Source of the DNA: an alpha proteobacterium BAL199
Lineage (GTDB): Bacteria > Pseudomonadota > Alphaproteobacteria > Thalassobaculales > Thalassobaculaceae
NCBI GenBank assembly: GCA_000171835.1
Contig: ABHC01000017.1
Location: 79,278-143,277, forward strand
DNA: 64,000 nt
Direction: 5' to 3'
The translations under genes were made by a program, and so were the position numbers. Numbering within the stretch: position 1 is the stretch's first letter; the number at the start of each line of letters is the position of its first letter. Shown here piece by piece: positions 41,100-50,387 of the stretch. The notes under the pieces were generated by a model. The model was given only the letters and a program-made list of their open reading frames with translations, searched no databases and was not told the DNA's origin.

Positions 41100-41536
41100 G
41101 CGAACGGGCTCCCGACCCGTCACGGGCCGACTACCGGCACTTCCAGGTGATTCACACGCGCTGGATGGACAACGACGTCTACGGCCACGTGAACAACGTC
41201 CAGTACTACTCGTACTTCGACACCGCGGTGAACCAGTACTTGATCGAGGCGGGGTGCCTGGACTTCCGGGACGGCACGGTGGTTGGTCTGGTCGTGGAGA
41301 CCGGGTGCTCGTACCGCCGATCGCTGGCGTTTCCAGACGTCGTCGAGGTCGGGGTCCGGGTGGCGCGCATCGGGTCGTCCTCGGTGACCTACGAGGTCGG
41401 GGTGTTCAAGCAGGGCGAGGACGCGGTCTGCGCCTTTGGGCGCTTCGTTCATGTCTATGTGGATCGATCGACCAACCGCCCGGTCCCCATTCCCGATGCC
41501 GCGCGCCGTGCGATGGAAGCGATCCAGATCACCTGA
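41096..41536 (+). CDS. 4-hydroxybenzoyl-CoA thioesterase-family hot-dog thioesterase
   Basis: 146-residue hot-dog domain: [34 protein letters not shown] contains the active-site D..GHVNN.. motif, followed by [37 protein letters not shown] and a C-terminal FVHVYVDR strand. It hydrolyses an acyl-CoA in the cytoplasm. GTG 41096 overlaps the hydrolase stop (GTGA), so it is coupled to metY and the hydrolase. It belongs to the same broad family as YbgC at 60364 but is not its orthologue. Confidence 0.9.
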   Translation: MSERAPDPSRADYRHFQVIHTRWMDNDVYGHVNNVQYYSYFDTAVNQYLIEAGCLDFRDGTVVGLVVETGCSYRRSLAFPDVVEVGVRVARIGSSSVTYEVGVFKQGEDAVCAFGRFVHVYVDRSTNRPVPIPDAARRAMEAIQIT

Positions 41537-41551
41537 ATGCCGATACGAATA

Positions 41552-41576
41552 GGGCCGGCCCCGTTCGAGCCGGCCC
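41552..41576. terminator. Hairpin between convergent units
   Basis: GGGCCGGC (41552-41559) and GCCGGCCC (41569-41576), 8-bp stem with a 9-base loop, lie between the thioesterase stop and the hsp20 stop. No strong T run. It may serve both directions. Confidence 0.5.
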
Positions 41577-41599
41577 CGTGTCAGCCCGTTCGGTCGGCG

Positions 41600-42073
41600 T
41601 CAGGCCGCCTTCTTGCCCTCGATTGCCTTCGGCGCGGGAGCGCTTGCAATCGCGATCTTGCGTGGCTTCATAGCCTCCGGCACTTCGCGAACCAAGGCGA
41701 TGTGCAGCAGGCCGTTCTCGATCGTGGCGCCATTCACACGAATGTGGTCGGCGAGATCGAAGCGACGTTCGAAGCTGCGCGTGGCGATGCCACGGTGCAG
41801 ATAGTTGCGACCCTCGTCCTCGGGCTTCTCGATCTTCCCGGACACGACCAACTGGCCGTTCTCGGCAGTGATTTCGAGATCGCCTTCACCGAAGCCGGCG
41901 ACCGCCATGGTCACGCGGTACTCGTCGTCGCCAAGCTTTTCGATGTTGTAGGGCGGGAACGTCGGGGCATTGGACGCCTCGGTCGCCCGCATAGCGTGGT
42001 CCAAAAGGCGAGCCATCCGGTCGAAGCCGACGGTGGAACGGAAAGCAGGGGTGAAGTCCAGGGTAGTACGCAT
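41600..42073 (-). CDS. Small heat-shock protein Hsp20 (IbpA-like)
   Basis: 157-residue alpha-crystallin-type chaperone: [25 protein letters not shown] opening as in IbpA/Hsp[28 protein letters not shown] leading into the crystallin domain, [38 protein letters not shown], and a C-terminal KPRKIAIA with an IxI-like anchor. It holds unfolding proteins during heat stress. Its leader folds into a ROSE-like thermometer covering the ribosome site, so translation is probably temperature-controlled. Confidence 0.93.
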   Translation of the reverse strand: MRTTLDFTPAFRSTVGFDRMARLLDHAMRATEASNAPTFPPYNIEKLGDDEYRVTMAVAGFGEGDLEITAENGQLVVSGKIEKPEDEGRNYLHRGIATRSFERRFDLADHIRVNGATIENGLLHIALVREVPEAMKPRKIAIASAPAPKAIEGKKAA

Positions 42074-42150
42074 GCCACATCCTCCTCAGAAGCGATATGG
42101 GTTCATCCAAATGCGGTCTGCCTGTTCGGCCAAACCGCGGTTTTGTCGGG
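42074..42150 (-). promoter_or_regulatory. ROSE-like RNA thermometer in the hsp20 leader
   Basis: On the minus strand, CATATCGCTTC (42099-42089) can pair with GAGGATGTG (42084-42076), burying the ribosome site GAGGAGGA. The left arm contains UCGCU, which fits the ROSE signature U(U/C)GCU, and it leaves a G bulged opposite the ribosome site as in known ROSE elements. A further palindrome (AAACCGCGGTTT, 42132-42143) can form an upstream stem. Position directly before hsp20 is where ROSE elements occur in alphaproteobacteria. Upstream boundary approximate. Confidence 0.75.
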
Positions 42151-42273
42151 GCCCGGTAACCGGCGCCTCCGATGCCAAATGAGGTGGTAATGGCTTCGGA
42201 TCGAGTCAAGAGGGGAACGTTCGTAGCGCCAGAGGGGTTGGCAGTATACGGATCGGGCTTCATACTCGTTTTG

Positions 42274-42738
42274 ATGTCGGAACAAATTAACCATACTGAC
42301 TTTGCCCCCAGCGTCATGGTGTTCGACGGAACCTATCGCGAGGTTCTGGCGCTGCTGGAGGAGGCACGTGAACTGGCTGCCACGCGCCGGGGAGCGGGCG
42401 TTCCGGGCGGCGATGGCTTGTCCGGAGAGAACCTCTGTCGCTCCATGGTGCTTCGGTTGGAAGCCAGTTGCGAGGCGTTTCGGGTTACGTCCCGCCTGTC
42501 GCATTGCCTAGCCTGGGTGATGGTCCAGCGGGCGATCCACGACGGTGAGTTGTCGCACGACGCTGCCCTTGATCCCCAGAACCGGCTGGACGGCGGCCCG
42601 GTATGCCTGGAGGTTGGCGGCGAGGCCAATCCGTATCTGCCGCAGCGGCTAAGGGCCTTGTTGGCGGCCAGCCGCAAGCTCTACGCGCGACTTGCGCGGC
42701 TTGACGCTCGCGTCTCGTCGACGGCGCCGGCTGAATGA
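42274..42738 (+). CDS. DUF1465 protein
   Basis: 154 residues from ATG 42274. The pattern VMVFDGTYREVLALLEEARELAA, then SMVLRLEASCEAFRVTSRLSHCLAWVMVQRAIHDGELS and NPYLPQRLRALLAASRKLYARLARLD is that of DUF1465, an alphaproteobacterial family of unknown function. The upstream in-frame lead from 42172 overlaps the ROSE region and is unlikely to be coding. Divergent from hsp20. Confidence 0.85.
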   Translation: MSEQINHTDFAPSVMVFDGTYREVLALLEEARELAATRRGAGVPGGDGLSGENLCRSMVLRLEASCEAFRVTSRLSHCLAWVMVQRAIHDGELSHDAALDPQNRLDGGPVCLEVGGEANPYLPQRLRALLAASRKLYARLARLDARVSSTAPAE

Positions 42739-42770
42739 TCGAGTGAAACGGTTCCAGCTCGCCAAACGAA

Positions 42771-42794
42771 AACGGCGGCCCGAAAGCCGCCGTT
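42771..42794 (-). terminator. Intrinsic terminator of rpmE
   Basis: AACGGCGGC (42771-42779) and GCCGCCGTT (42786-42794), a 9-bp stem with a 6-base loop. On the minus strand the stem is followed by a T-rich run (TTCGTTTGG). It lies 22 bp after the rpmE stop and may also stop DUF1465 transcription from the other side. Confidence 0.8.
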
Positions 42795-42816
42795 GATCAG
42801 TCGACTGGAAGGTCGA

Positions 42817-43035
42817 TCAGAGCTTCAAGCCGCCGAAGCGCTTGTTGAAGCGCGAGATCTGGCCACCGCTGTCCACGATCCGGTGCTGACCGGTCCAAGC
42901 CGGATGCGACTTCGGATCAATTTCCAGCCGGATCACGGCCCCGGGCTCACCATAGGTCGACCGGGTCGTGTACTCGCTCCCGTCGGTCATGATGATCTTG
43001 ATCTCGTGATAGTCGGGATGGATATCGGCCTTCAT
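42817..43035 (-). CDS. rpmE: 50S ribosomal protein L31 (bL31), cysteine-free form
   Basis: 72 residues: [62 protein letters not shown]. The C-terminal SHPAWTG..R.VD..G...RFNKRF block is diagnostic. No Cys is present, so the zinc-binding CxxC of the C+ form is absent; this form is usual in alphaproteobacteria. ATG 43035 follows GGAGAGA. A frame open to 43131 is not L31-like. Confidence 0.96.
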   Translation of the reverse strand: MKADIHPDYHEIKIIMTDGSEYTTRSTYGEPGAVIRLEIDPKSHPAWTGQHRIVDSGGQISRFNKRFGGLKL

Positions 43036-43137
43036 CGCGTCTCTCCACAGCCGTCGCGCGATCCTGCGCGTCCGACGGGTTCTTGAACGTACGGAAGGCG
43101 GGTAGATACCCGAACCGGACCGGGGGCGCAACCCCGA

Positions 43138-44823
43138 TCAGCGCTGAGTCAGCTTCATCTCGATGCGGCGGTTGCGCTCCAGGTCGGCAGGGTCGATCGG
43201 CTGGTACTCTCCGTATCCGGTGGCGGACAGGCGTTCGGCGGGTATGCCTTGATCAACCAAGTACTTAACCACCGAAATTGCCCGGGCGGCGGACAGCTCC
43301 CAATTGCTTCGGAACTGTTCGTTGTGAATCGGCACCGTGTCGGTATGGCCCTCGACCTGCAGGATCCAGCCGATGTTTTTCGGGATGCGCGGCGCAATCT
43401 CGCGGAGCGTGGCGGCGAATTGTCCGAGTTTGACTTTACCCGGTTCACCGATTTGCGCGGACCCGGATCCGAACAGCACTTCGGACTGGAACACGAAGCG
43501 GTCGCCGACAATGCGGACGTCGTCGCGGTCCGAGAGCACTTCGCGAAGCCGCCCGAAGAACTCGCTGCGGAACCGCGCCAGTTCCTGCACCTTGGTCGCT
43601 AGGGCGGCGTTCAGCCGGCGGCCGAGATCGAGGATCTGGACCTTCTGGTCCCGGTTCTGCGTCTCAGTGGCCTCCAACGCCGCCTCAATGCGGGCGAGTT
43701 GCTGACGCAGGGCGGCGATCTGGGCGTTGAGAAGCTCGACCTGCCGGCTGGATTCGGCGGAGATCTTCTGCTCTTCGGTCAACTTCTGCTGCGTGCGTTC
43801 CTGCTCGCTGAACAGTTCTTCCAGCCTGATGTCGCGCTGCTCCAACTCGCTTTGCGCCAGCCGGGTGCGTTCGGTCTGTTCGGCAAGCCGGGCTTCGAGC
43901 TTCTTCGTAACGTCGCGCTGCTCGCTGAGGTCGGTCTCCAGTCGGACGACACGGCTGTCGGCCTTCTTCAGGGCCTCGGCCAGTTCGGCGAGCCGGGCAC
44001 GCGTCGCTTCGTTGGTCTCGGTCAGGGTCCGGATACGGGTCTCGGCCTCGCCGATCTCGCCGACCAGCAACACGACCTTGCGCTCGGCTTCCTTGCGGGC
44101 TTCCTCGCTGGCCTCCGCTTTGGCCTGGAGCGCGTCGCGTGCCCGCACCAGGGCGGAAATCTCATCCTCCAGTGACTGGCGGGCCTCGCGCAGGGCCGTC
44201 AGATCGCGGCGCAGCCTTTCGAGATCCTTCAACTGAAGCTGGATGGTCTGACGATTGGCCTCGATCACCCGGATCGCCTGCTCAAGTTCGGCAGCCGACT
44301 GGGCGCGCTCCGCACCGGCGATGCCGGCGTCCTCCTCGATTGCCTGCAGCTTGCCCAGCAGGGCATCGTGCTCCTGCAGAACCTGCAGCAACCTGGCATC
44401 GATGCCGCGTCGTGCCGCGTCGCTCTCATCCAGGCGTTGTTGCAGGACCGCCCGGCTCGCCATCAGTTCGGCCAAGCGGCCTTCCAGGGAGTCGCGGGCC
44501 GCCGTCAGCTGAGTGACTTGGTTGGTGAGCTCTTCGCGAGCGGTGATGGATATCTGCAGCTCGGACGACAACTGAGCGACCGTGACCCGTAATTCGGCGC
44601 TGGTCTCCCGCTCCAGCGACAACAGCTCGCTGAGCTCGGCCACCTGGCGGGTCAGGCGCGCCAGGGACTCATCCTTACCGGACAGGATGCGGGTCAGATA
44701 GAACTGAGCGACGACGAAGATCATCAGAACGAAGATGATCACCATCAGCAGGGTGGCCAGGGCGTCGACGAACCCCGGCCAGATGTTGGTGTCGCGCTGG
44801 CGACGGCGAGCCAAGGTCGACAT
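43138..44823 (-). CDS. MotB/OmpA-type peptidoglycan-binding protein with long coiled coil
   Basis: 561 residues. One N-terminal membrane helix (DALATLLMVIIFVLMIFVVAQF, ~20-42) has the conserved Asp of MotB/TolR-type stators at its start. A coiled coil of some 360 residues follows (~45-410), and then an OmpA/MotB peptidoglycan-binding domain (~430-561: ILQVEGHTDTVPI, NWELSAARAISVVKYLVDQGIPAERLSATGYGEYQP, ERNRRIEMKL). With the MotA/TolQ-like gene just upstream it should form a proton-driven complex anchored to the wall. It is not linked to flagellar genes. Conserved in alphaproteobacteria; role unclear. It overlaps nothing and lies 7 bp after its partner. Confidence 0.9.
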   Translation of the reverse strand: MSTLARRRQRDTNIWPGFVDALATLLMVIIFVLMIFVVAQFYLTRILSGKDESLARLTRQVAELSELLSLERETSAELRVTVAQLSSELQISITAREELTNQVTQLTAARDSLEGRLAELMASRAVLQQRLDESDAARRGIDARLLQVLQEHDALLGKLQAIEEDAGIAGAERAQSAAELEQAIRVIEANRQTIQLQLKDLERLRRDLTALREARQSLEDEISALVRARDALQAKAEASEEARKEAERKVVLLVGEIGEAETRIRTLTETNEATRARLAELAEALKKADSRVVRLETDLSEQRDVTKKLEARLAEQTERTRLAQSELEQRDIRLEELFSEQERTQQKLTEEQKISAESSRQVELLNAQIAALRQQLARIEAALEATETQNRDQKVQILDLGRRLNAALATKVQELARFRSEFFGRLREVLSDRDDVRIVGDRFVFQSEVLFGSGSAQIGEPGKVKLGQFAATLREIAPRIPKNIGWILQVEGHTDTVPIHNEQFRSNWELSAARAISVVKYLVDQGIPAERLSATGYGEYQPIDPADLERNRRIEMKLTQR

Positions 44824-44830
44824 GCGCGCC

Positions 44831-45967
44831 TCAGCGATCCTCTTCGCCGAGCGCCGCGATGGTGCGGGCGACCAGCCGGATCTCCCCGCGCAGCTCCTCG
44901 GTCATCTGGACCCGACCGGACGCGCCGTCCTCCAGAAACCGGGCCATGTAGGCCTCGATGTTGCGCAGATGACTGCGAACGATTTCGTCCCGGCTGCCGC
45001 CAGTCTGGTCGGCCAACCTGGAGAGGATCGGGCGGAGTTCGCCCTGGGTTGTTACCAGACGTTCCAGCAGATCGCGGTCGCCGTCGAGGCGATCCGACAA
45101 CGCGCCAAGACGCTCCACCAGCGACAGCAGGGTATGGTTGGCGCTGCGCCGGTCGTCTTCGCCGCGCGCCATGATGCGCTGCAGCTTGTCCAGGGACTCC
45201 GCCGTCTGCTCCATCAGCGCCTGCTGGAACGCGGTGGCGGAATGCTCGCCTTCTCCACTGAAGCCGCCGCTGGTGAATCGGGTCAGGCTGGCCAACCACT
45301 CTTCCAACTCGTTGTAGAACCGGTTCTGAGCCTGACCGAGTTGCAGGTCGAGGAAGCCAAGCACCAATGATCCGGCCAACCCGAACAGCGACGAACTGAA
45401 GGCGGTGCCCATGCCGTCCAGCGGTGATTGCAGGCCGATCTTCAGGTTTGCGAAAACCTCGCTGAGATCACCGCCGTCGATGGACAGTCCGCCAATCACA
45501 CTGCCGACGGCGCCGATGGTCTGCAGCAAACCCCAGAAGGTGCCGAGCAGGCCGAGGAAAATCAGCAGGCCGGCGATGTAGCGCGCAATATCGCGCGACT
45601 CCTCGAGGCGCACCGAAATACTGTCGAGCAGCGCGCGCAGCGACAGCGCCGACAAGCTCTGACGGCTGTTCTGCTGACGGTCGCCGAGCAGAGTGGCTAC
45701 TGGAACCAACAGGCTTGGCGGGTCCTGAATGGAGGAGCCGGCCACGTGGGCGCGATGGGCTTCAATCCACCGGACCTCGGGCATCAGCCGGAAGACCTGC
45801 TGGGCGATGAAAATCACGCCAATCAGCAACACGCCAAGGATCACGCCGTTCAACGCCGGATTCGCCATGAAGGCGCCCGTCAGCGGGCCGCCGAGCACCC
45901 CGCACACCACGGCGACGGCGACCAGAAAGGCAACCATTCGGATTAGATAACGGCGCGGGTCGGTCAC
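44831..45967 (-). CDS. MotA/TolQ/ExbB-family proton channel protein
   Basis: 378 residues from a GTG start. Hydrophobic segments at ~9-30 (MVAFLVAVAVVCGVLGGPLTG), ~38-58, ~128-152 (IARYIAGLLIFLGLLGTFWGLLQTIGAVGS) and ~180-205 (MGTAFSSSLFGLAGSLVLGFLDL). The last two carry the MotA_ExbB core with its TFWGLL and GMGTAFSSSLFGL motifs. A long cytoplasmic C-terminal helical tail follows. It pairs with the downstream MotB-like protein; the two form a stator-like unit outside any flagellar operon. The third gene, at 46020, also has an OmpA domain. Confidence 0.9.
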   Translation of the reverse strand: MTDPRRYLIRMVAFLVAVAVVCGVLGGPLTGAFMANPALNGVILGVLLIGVIFIAQQVFRLMPEVRWIEAHRAHVAGSSIQDPPSLLVPVATLLGDRQQNSRQSLSALSLRALLDSISVRLEESRDIARYIAGLLIFLGLLGTFWGLLQTIGAVGSVIGGLSIDGGDLSEVFANLKIGLQSPLDGMGTAFSSSLFGLAGSLVLGFLDLQLGQAQNRFYNELEEWLASLTRFTSGGFSGEGEHSATAFQQALMEQTAESLDKLQRIMARGEDDRRSANHTLLSLVERLGALSDRLDGDRDLLERLVTTQGELRPILSRLADQTGGSRDEIVRSHLRNIEAYMARFLEDGASGRVQMTEELRGEIRLVARTIAALGEEDR

Positions 45968-46019
45968 CAGCCTCGCTCCACGGATTGGGCCGTCGCCGCG
46001 CCGACGTGCGGGTTGTCGG

Positions 46020-47114
46020 TCAGCGGCTTACCAGCACGACGTCTACGCGGTCCTTGGGGGAATCTTTCGCACGATTGCCAAGTGCCCGAACATCCATCCT
46101 GGTGCTTTGGACTTGCTTGTCGATCAGATACGCCCGGACTGCCAACGCCCGCGACAGCGACAGGCGACGTGCCTTGTTGGCGTTGTCTTCGTCACCGTCG
46201 GCATAGGCGAGCAATTGGATCCGCAGCGTCTCGTCCTTCCGCAGACGGCCGGCCAGCGAGTCAAGATTGCCCTTGGCGTCGTCCGGCAGCGTCGATTGTC
46301 CGGAGCCGAATGGAACCCGCACAACGTCGCCGAGCGCACCCTGAGAGGAGGGTGCCGACGGCGCTGCAGCCGGCCCAGAGGTCGCAGCGGCGACCTGGGT
46401 TGTCGGTTCGGGTTCGGCCTTCACCGGCGGCGGTGCGGCGACAGGCGTGGAAGCCGTCGAAGGGATCTTCGGCAGCGGCGGCGTCTTCGGAGGCTCTGGA
46501 GCCTTGGCGGCCGGGACGGCCTTGCTGGCCGTCACCGACGGAGCGGCAGGTGCCGGTGGCTTTGGCGGAGTCGGCGTGGGTACAGCGGCGGCCGCCGGAA
46601 CCTGCGGCTGAGCAGACTTTGGTGGCGTCACCGCTGGTTCTCGCACCTGACGGTACGGCTCCGACGACTTCGTGGCGCTCGGCGGTGTCAGGGTTGGCGC
46701 GGATTCGCGTGCCCGGGGTGCGGTCGTGCGGTTCTGCAGGGTGTCAGGCAGGGGCGCATACTGTGGAGCGTCCGGTCGGCGCAACCAATCGGGAGCCGGC
46801 GCCGCGTCGACACCCAGCGGCGGCGGCGCGCTGCCCAGACGGCCGCTGTGCGCACGCATACCGGTCGACGGGTCGACGGATGCCAGGGTTCCAGTGCGAG
46901 AATCGTAGCCGAACTGACCGACCGGCGTGCCGGGACGAAGCATCTGTGGAACCGTCGGTGTTGGACCGAGGCTTTCCATAACTCCAAGATCAACCGAGAC
47001 GCTGCCGCGGTTGTCTCCGATCTGATAAGGCACCTGGGCCGACGCGAAGCCAGTCGCCAGGGCCAGTGCCGCGCCGAACGCTATGCCGGCGAGCGCGCAT
47101 GGTCCCCTCATCAT
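46020..47114 (-). CDS. OmpA-family periplasmic protein with proline-rich linker
   Basis: 364 residues: a Sec signal peptide (~1-26, GIAFGAALALATGFASA), a ~60-residue unique part (DNRGSVSVDLGVMESLGP), a very Pro/Ala-rich linker (~110-255), and a C-terminal OmpA-like domain (VVRVPFGSGQSTLPDDAKGNLDSLAGRL, LLAYADGDEDNANKARRLSLSRALAVRAYLI, NRAKDSPKDRVDVVLV). It can bind peptidoglycan across the periplasm. It is upstream of the MotA/MotB-like pair on the same strand with ~50 bp between, so the three probably act together in the envelope. Confidence 0.85.
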   Translation of the reverse strand: MMRGPCALAGIAFGAALALATGFASAQVPYQIGDNRGSVSVDLGVMESLGPTPTVPQMLRPGTPVGQFGYDSRTGTLASVDPSTGMRAHSGRLGSAPPPLGVDAAPAPDWLRRPDAPQYAPLPDTLQNRTTAPRARESAPTLTPPSATKSSEPYRQVREPAVTPPKSAQPQVPAAAAVPTPTPPKPPAPAAPSVTASKAVPAAKAPEPPKTPPLPKIPSTASTPVAAPPPVKAEPEPTTQVAAATSGPAAAPSAPSSQGALGDVVRVPFGSGQSTLPDDAKGNLDSLAGRLRKDETLRIQLLAYADGDEDNANKARRLSLSRALAVRAYLIDKQVQSTRMDVRALGNRAKDSPKDRVDVVLVSR

Positions 47115-47202
47115 CCCTCCCGGTCGTCGTTCGACGGATGGTTATACCAGAGGCGCCCGCCTCGACAACACCGAGCGCCGCGGTACCCGGGAGGACGGGC
47201 CC

Positions 47203-48021
47203 TCAGGCCGCGCCGGCCTTCGGTTTCGCGTTCTTCAGCAGCTTCAGCATCGGGCCGTGCAACTGGTCGTTCGCCGCCACCACGTCGCCCGATTCGAGGA
47301 CGGTGGAACGCCCGGCATAGTCGGTGACGTAGCCGCCAGCCTCCCGTACCAGCAGCAGCCCGGCTGCGATGTCCCAGGGCTTCAGCTTCATTTCCCAGAA
47401 GCCGTCGAACCGGCCGGCTGCGACCCAGGCCAGATCGAGTGCTGCCGCACCGAAGCGGCGCACGCCGGCAGTGTTTTCCATCACGGCGCGCTGGTAGGCG
47501 ATGAAACGATCGTGGTCGCCGCCGAGCCCGGTCACCGGGATGCCGGTCGCGAATACCGCTTCCTGCAGGTTGCGTCGGCCGGAGACCCGCAGACGGCGAT
47601 CGTTGAGGAACGCACCTGCGCCTTTCTCGGCCCAGAAGAATTCATCGGTGAGCGGCTGGTAGACCGCGCCGGCCACAATCTCGCCGCGCTCCTCGGCCGC
47701 TACCGAGATGGCGAAATGCGGAATGCCGTGCAGGAAGTTCAGGGTGCCGTCCAGCGGATCGACGATCCAGCGGCGGCCCTGGTCGTCGGCCGCCTTGACC
47801 GTGCCGGACTCCTCCATGAGCAGCCCGAAATCCGGACGCGCCCGGCTGAGCTCCTCCTTCAGGATGCGCTCGGCCTGATGGTCGGCGGTCGACACGAAGT
47901 CGACTGGGCCTTTCTTGGAGACCTGCAAGTTCTCGACCTCGCCGAAGTCGCGCTTGAGACTGCGCGACGCCTTCTGGCAGGCCTTGAAGACGACGTTGTA
48001 CAGGGCCGAGCGGACGGCCAT
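47203..48021 (-). CDS. suhB: Inositol monophosphatase family protein
   Basis: 272 residues of the Mg-dependent, lithium-sensitive phosphatase fold. Seen: DFVSTADHQAERIL, MEESGTV (metal Glu), WIVDPLDGTLNFLHGIPHF (the IMP signature), GVRRFGAAALDLAWVAAGRFDGFWE, and KPWDIAAGLLLVREAGG (second signature). It hydrolyses inositol-1-phosphate or related sugar phosphates; SuhB homologues also take part in rRNA antitermination. It lies downstream of efp, in an order seen in many alphaproteobacteria. Confidence 0.92.
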   Translation of the reverse strand: MAVRSALYNVVFKACQKASRSLKRDFGEVENLQVSKKGPVDFVSTADHQAERILKEELSRARPDFGLLMEESGTVKAADDQGRRWIVDPLDGTLNFLHGIPHFAISVAAEERGEIVAGAVYQPLTDEFFWAEKGAGAFLNDRRLRVSGRRNLQEAVFATGIPVTGLGGDHDRFIAYQRAVMENTAGVRRFGAAALDLAWVAAGRFDGFWEMKLKPWDIAAGLLLVREAGGYVTDYAGRSTVLESGDVVAANDQLHGPMLKLLKNAKPKAGAA

Positions 48022-48095
48022 GGGCGATCTCCCGCGGATATGATCGGGCGCGCCAGGGTGGCACGGCTCCGGCAGCGTGCGTCCGGTCGGACGCG

Positions 48096-48662
48096 TCAGT
48101 CCTTGGCGCGCTCGACGTAGCTCGCGTCTTCCGGCTTCACGACGATCCGGGTGCCAGTCTCGATGAACGGCGGCACCATGACGCGCACGCCGTTCTCGAG
48201 CACCGCCGGCTTGTAGGAGCTGGACGCGGTCTGGCCCTTGACCACCGCATCGGCTTCCACGACTTCCATCACCACGGTGTCGGGCAACACCACGGACAGC
48301 GGCTCTTCCTCGTAGGTCTCGACCTGCACGACCATGCCGTCCTGCAGGAAGGCGGCCGGATCGCCGACCAGTTCAGCGTTTACGACCGTCTGCTCGAAGG
48401 TCTCGCTGTCCATAAAGGTCAGCATGTCGCCCTCGCGGAACAAGAAGGTCGCCTGGCGTTGTTCCAGTCGGACCCGTTCGACCTGGGCGTCGGCGCGGAA
48501 CCGCTCGTTCAGCTTGGTGCCGCTGCGGATGTCCTTCATCTCGACCTGATTGAAGGCGCCGCCCTTGCCGGGCTTCACCGCCTGGGTCTTGGTGACGACC
48601 CAGAGCCGGTTCTGGTGCTCGACGACATTGCCGACACGCACCGCGTTGCCGTTGATCTTCAT
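48096..48662 (-). CDS. efp: Translation elongation factor P
   Basis: 188 residues, the normal length. The KOW domain has [27 protein letters not shown], with the modifiable Lys at position 33 (E. coli K34). Two OB domains follow ([18 protein letters not shown]; the C-terminal [35 protein letters not shown] is the EFP signature). It relieves ribosome stalling at polyproline. That matters here, since TolA and the OmpA-like protein in this window are Pro-rich. No epmA/epmB or earP was seen nearby. Confidence 0.96.
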   Translation of the reverse strand: MKINGNAVRVGNVVEHQNRLWVVTKTQAVKPGKGGAFNQVEMKDIRSGTKLNERFRADAQVERVRLEQRQATFLFREGDMLTFMDSETFEQTVVNAELVGDPAAFLQDGMVVQVETYEEEPLSVVLPDTVVMEVVEADAVVKGQTASSSYKPAVLENGVRVMVPPFIETGTRIVVKPEDASYVERAKD

Positions 48663-48713
48663 GGCCCGAATTCCGTGACTGATTTGACGTGTTCCTGGAC
48701 GCGCGGGCTTGTA

Positions 48714-49406
48714 TCAGGTGGGGCGTGTGAAGTCCATGCTGGCGGCAATCGCCGCCTCGAACGCCTTGACCGCGGCGCCCGGTCCCTGCGGGTGGTTCCA
48801 GACTGCTCCGACCACCGCCAGGAAGTCGGCGCCGGCCTCGACCAGCGGGCCGCAATTGTCCGGGGTGATGCCGCCGATCGCGACGCACGGGATCAGTGCG
48901 ATGTCCTGCCACCAGTCCAGGATCTCGACTGGCGCGCGGGTTTCGGACTGCTTGGTGGCGGTCTCGAAGAACGCGCCGAATGCCACGTAGTCGGCGCCGG
49001 CCTCGGCCGCCGCCATCGCCAGATGCCGGCTGGCCTTGCAGGTCACGCCGATCATCGCGCGGCCGCCGAGCAACCGGCGCGCTTCGGCGTAGGGGGTGTC
49101 GTCCTGACCGACATGGACGCCATCGCAGCCGGTCTCCAGCGCCAGCTTGGCGCTGTCGTTCATCAGCACCGGAACTCCGCGTTCGTGGGCGACCGGCAGC
49201 AGCCGCTCGGTGGCGCGGCGGACCGCGTCGTCGACGACATCCTTCAGGCGGATCTGCAGGCAGGCGACCGGGCCGGCGTCGAGCGCTTCGGCCAGCCGGT
49301 CGGCGAAGCCGTCGAGGTCGTCGATCCGTGGCGGGGTGATCAGATAGAGCTGGGTGGGGACGCGCTCGTCGGGCGTCCCCAGCCCCATGTTGTTGCGGTC
49401 GCTCAC
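48714..49406 (-). CDS. thiE: Thiamine phosphate synthase
   Basis: 230-residue TIM barrel joining HMP-PP and thiazole-phosphate to thiamine phosphate. Seen: LYLITP at the first strand, [61 protein letters not shown] and [29 protein letters not shown], in which the phosphate loop GGIT is kept. The GTG start overlaps the aldolase stop as GTGA. The tkt-gap-fba-thiE-efp-suhB order is common in Rhodospirillales. No other thi genes are in the window. Confidence 0.9.
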   Translation of the reverse strand: MSDRNNMGLGTPDERVPTQLYLITPPRIDDLDGFADRLAEALDAGPVACLQIRLKDVVDDAVRRATERLLPVAHERGVPVLMNDSAKLALETGCDGVHVGQDDTPYAEARRLLGGRAMIGVTCKASRHLAMAAAEAGADYVAFGAFFETATKQSETRAPVEILDWWQDIALIPCVAIGGITPDNCGPLVEAGADFLAVVGAVWNHPQGPGAAVKAFEAAIAASMDFTRPT

Positions 49407-50332
49407 GCCTTGCCGCGGTAGATGTCGATGATCTGACCGAGCATCGCCAGGGCCTCGTCGCGCGGCCGCTGGAAGGTGTTGCGGCCGATGATCGAGCCGT
49501 TGGCGCCGCCCTCGGCGAGCTCGCGGATCTCGCCCAGGATGCCGTTCAAGTCCTTCGCCTCGCCACCGGAGAACACCACGATGCGGCGGCCGGCGAACGA
49601 CGACTGCATGACGTGGCGGACCCGGTCGGCCATGGTGTCGGTCTTGATCTTCTGGGCTTCGTAGACCTTCTTGGCGGCATCCAGCTCAAGATTGGCCTGC
49701 GGCGGCTTCACCTTGATGATGTGCGCACCCATCAGGGCGGCCATGTGCGCGGCATAGGCGCAGATGTCGACCGCAGTCTCGCCCACCTTCGACAGACTGC
49801 CGCCGCGTGGGTACGACCAGATCACGACGGCGAGCCCGACCGACTTGGCCTCCTCGGCCATCTCGCGAATCTGCCCCATCATCTCGAACGCCGCGTCCGA
49901 GCCCGGATAGATCGTGAAGCCGATCGCCGAGCAGCCGAGCCGCAGAGCATCGCCGACCGAGCCGGTCAGCGCCTGGTACGGGCCTTCCTTCTCACGCGAC
50001 AGGCTGTTCGAGGAGTTGACCTTGAGGATGGTCGGGATGGCTCCGGCGAAGCTGTCGGCTCCGGCTTCCAGCATGCCGAGTGGGGCGGCGTAGGCCGACA
50101 GACCGGCATCGATCGCCAGCTTGAAGTGGTAGTGCGGGTCGTAGGCGGCCGGGTTCGGCGCAAAGCTGCGCGCCGGGCCATGCTCGAAGCCCTGGTCGAC
50201 CGGCAGGATCACCACCTTGCCGGTGCCGCCAAGCTTGCCCTGCATCAGGATGCGGGCGAGGTTTCCTTTGGTCCCGGGGTTGTCGCTCTCGTAGCAGTCC
50301 AGGATCTTCTTGACCCGCTGGGTGATCTTCAT
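49403..50332 (-). CDS. Class I fructose-bisphosphate aldolase, DhnA/FbaB type
   Basis: 309 residues of the archaeal-type class I aldolase: [29 protein letters not shown] opening, [43 protein letters not shown], then [16 protein letters not shown] with the Schiff-base Lys, and [39 protein letters not shown]. It cleaves or forms fructose-1,6-bisphosphate. It follows gap directly in the minus-strand carbon-metabolism operon and is coupled to thiE. Confidence 0.93.
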   Translation of the reverse strand: MKITQRVKKILDCYESDNPGTKGNLARILMQGKLGGTGKVVILPVDQGFEHGPARSFAPNPAAYDPHYHFKLAIDAGLSAYAAPLGMLEAGADSFAGAIPTILKVNSSNSLSREKEGPYQALTGSVGDALRLGCSAIGFTIYPGSDAAFEMMGQIREMAEEAKSVGLAVVIWSYPRGGSLSKVGETAVDICAYAAHMAALMGAHIIKVKPPQANLELDAAKKVYEAQKIKTDTMADRVRHVMQSSFAGRRIVVFSGGEAKDLNGILGEIRELAEGGANGSIIGRNTFQRPRDEALAMLGQIIDIYRGKA

Positions 50333-50387
50333 TCGTCGTCTCCTTGGGATCCGGCAGGCGCCTGCACGTGGATGGTGTGATGGACGC

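Noticed and set aside
41096..41536. Thioesterase as the Tol-Pal YbgC
   Set aside because: It lacks the YEDTDAGG motif and the tol neighbourhood; the true YbgC is at 60364-60816.
43138..45967. MotA/MotB-like pair as ZorAB of a Zorya anti-phage system
   Set aside because: The proteins have the right general architecture, but no ZorC/ZorD or ZorE gene is adjacent. The neighbours are core genes (rpmE, suhB, efp), and the pair is typical of alphaproteobacterial chromosomes.
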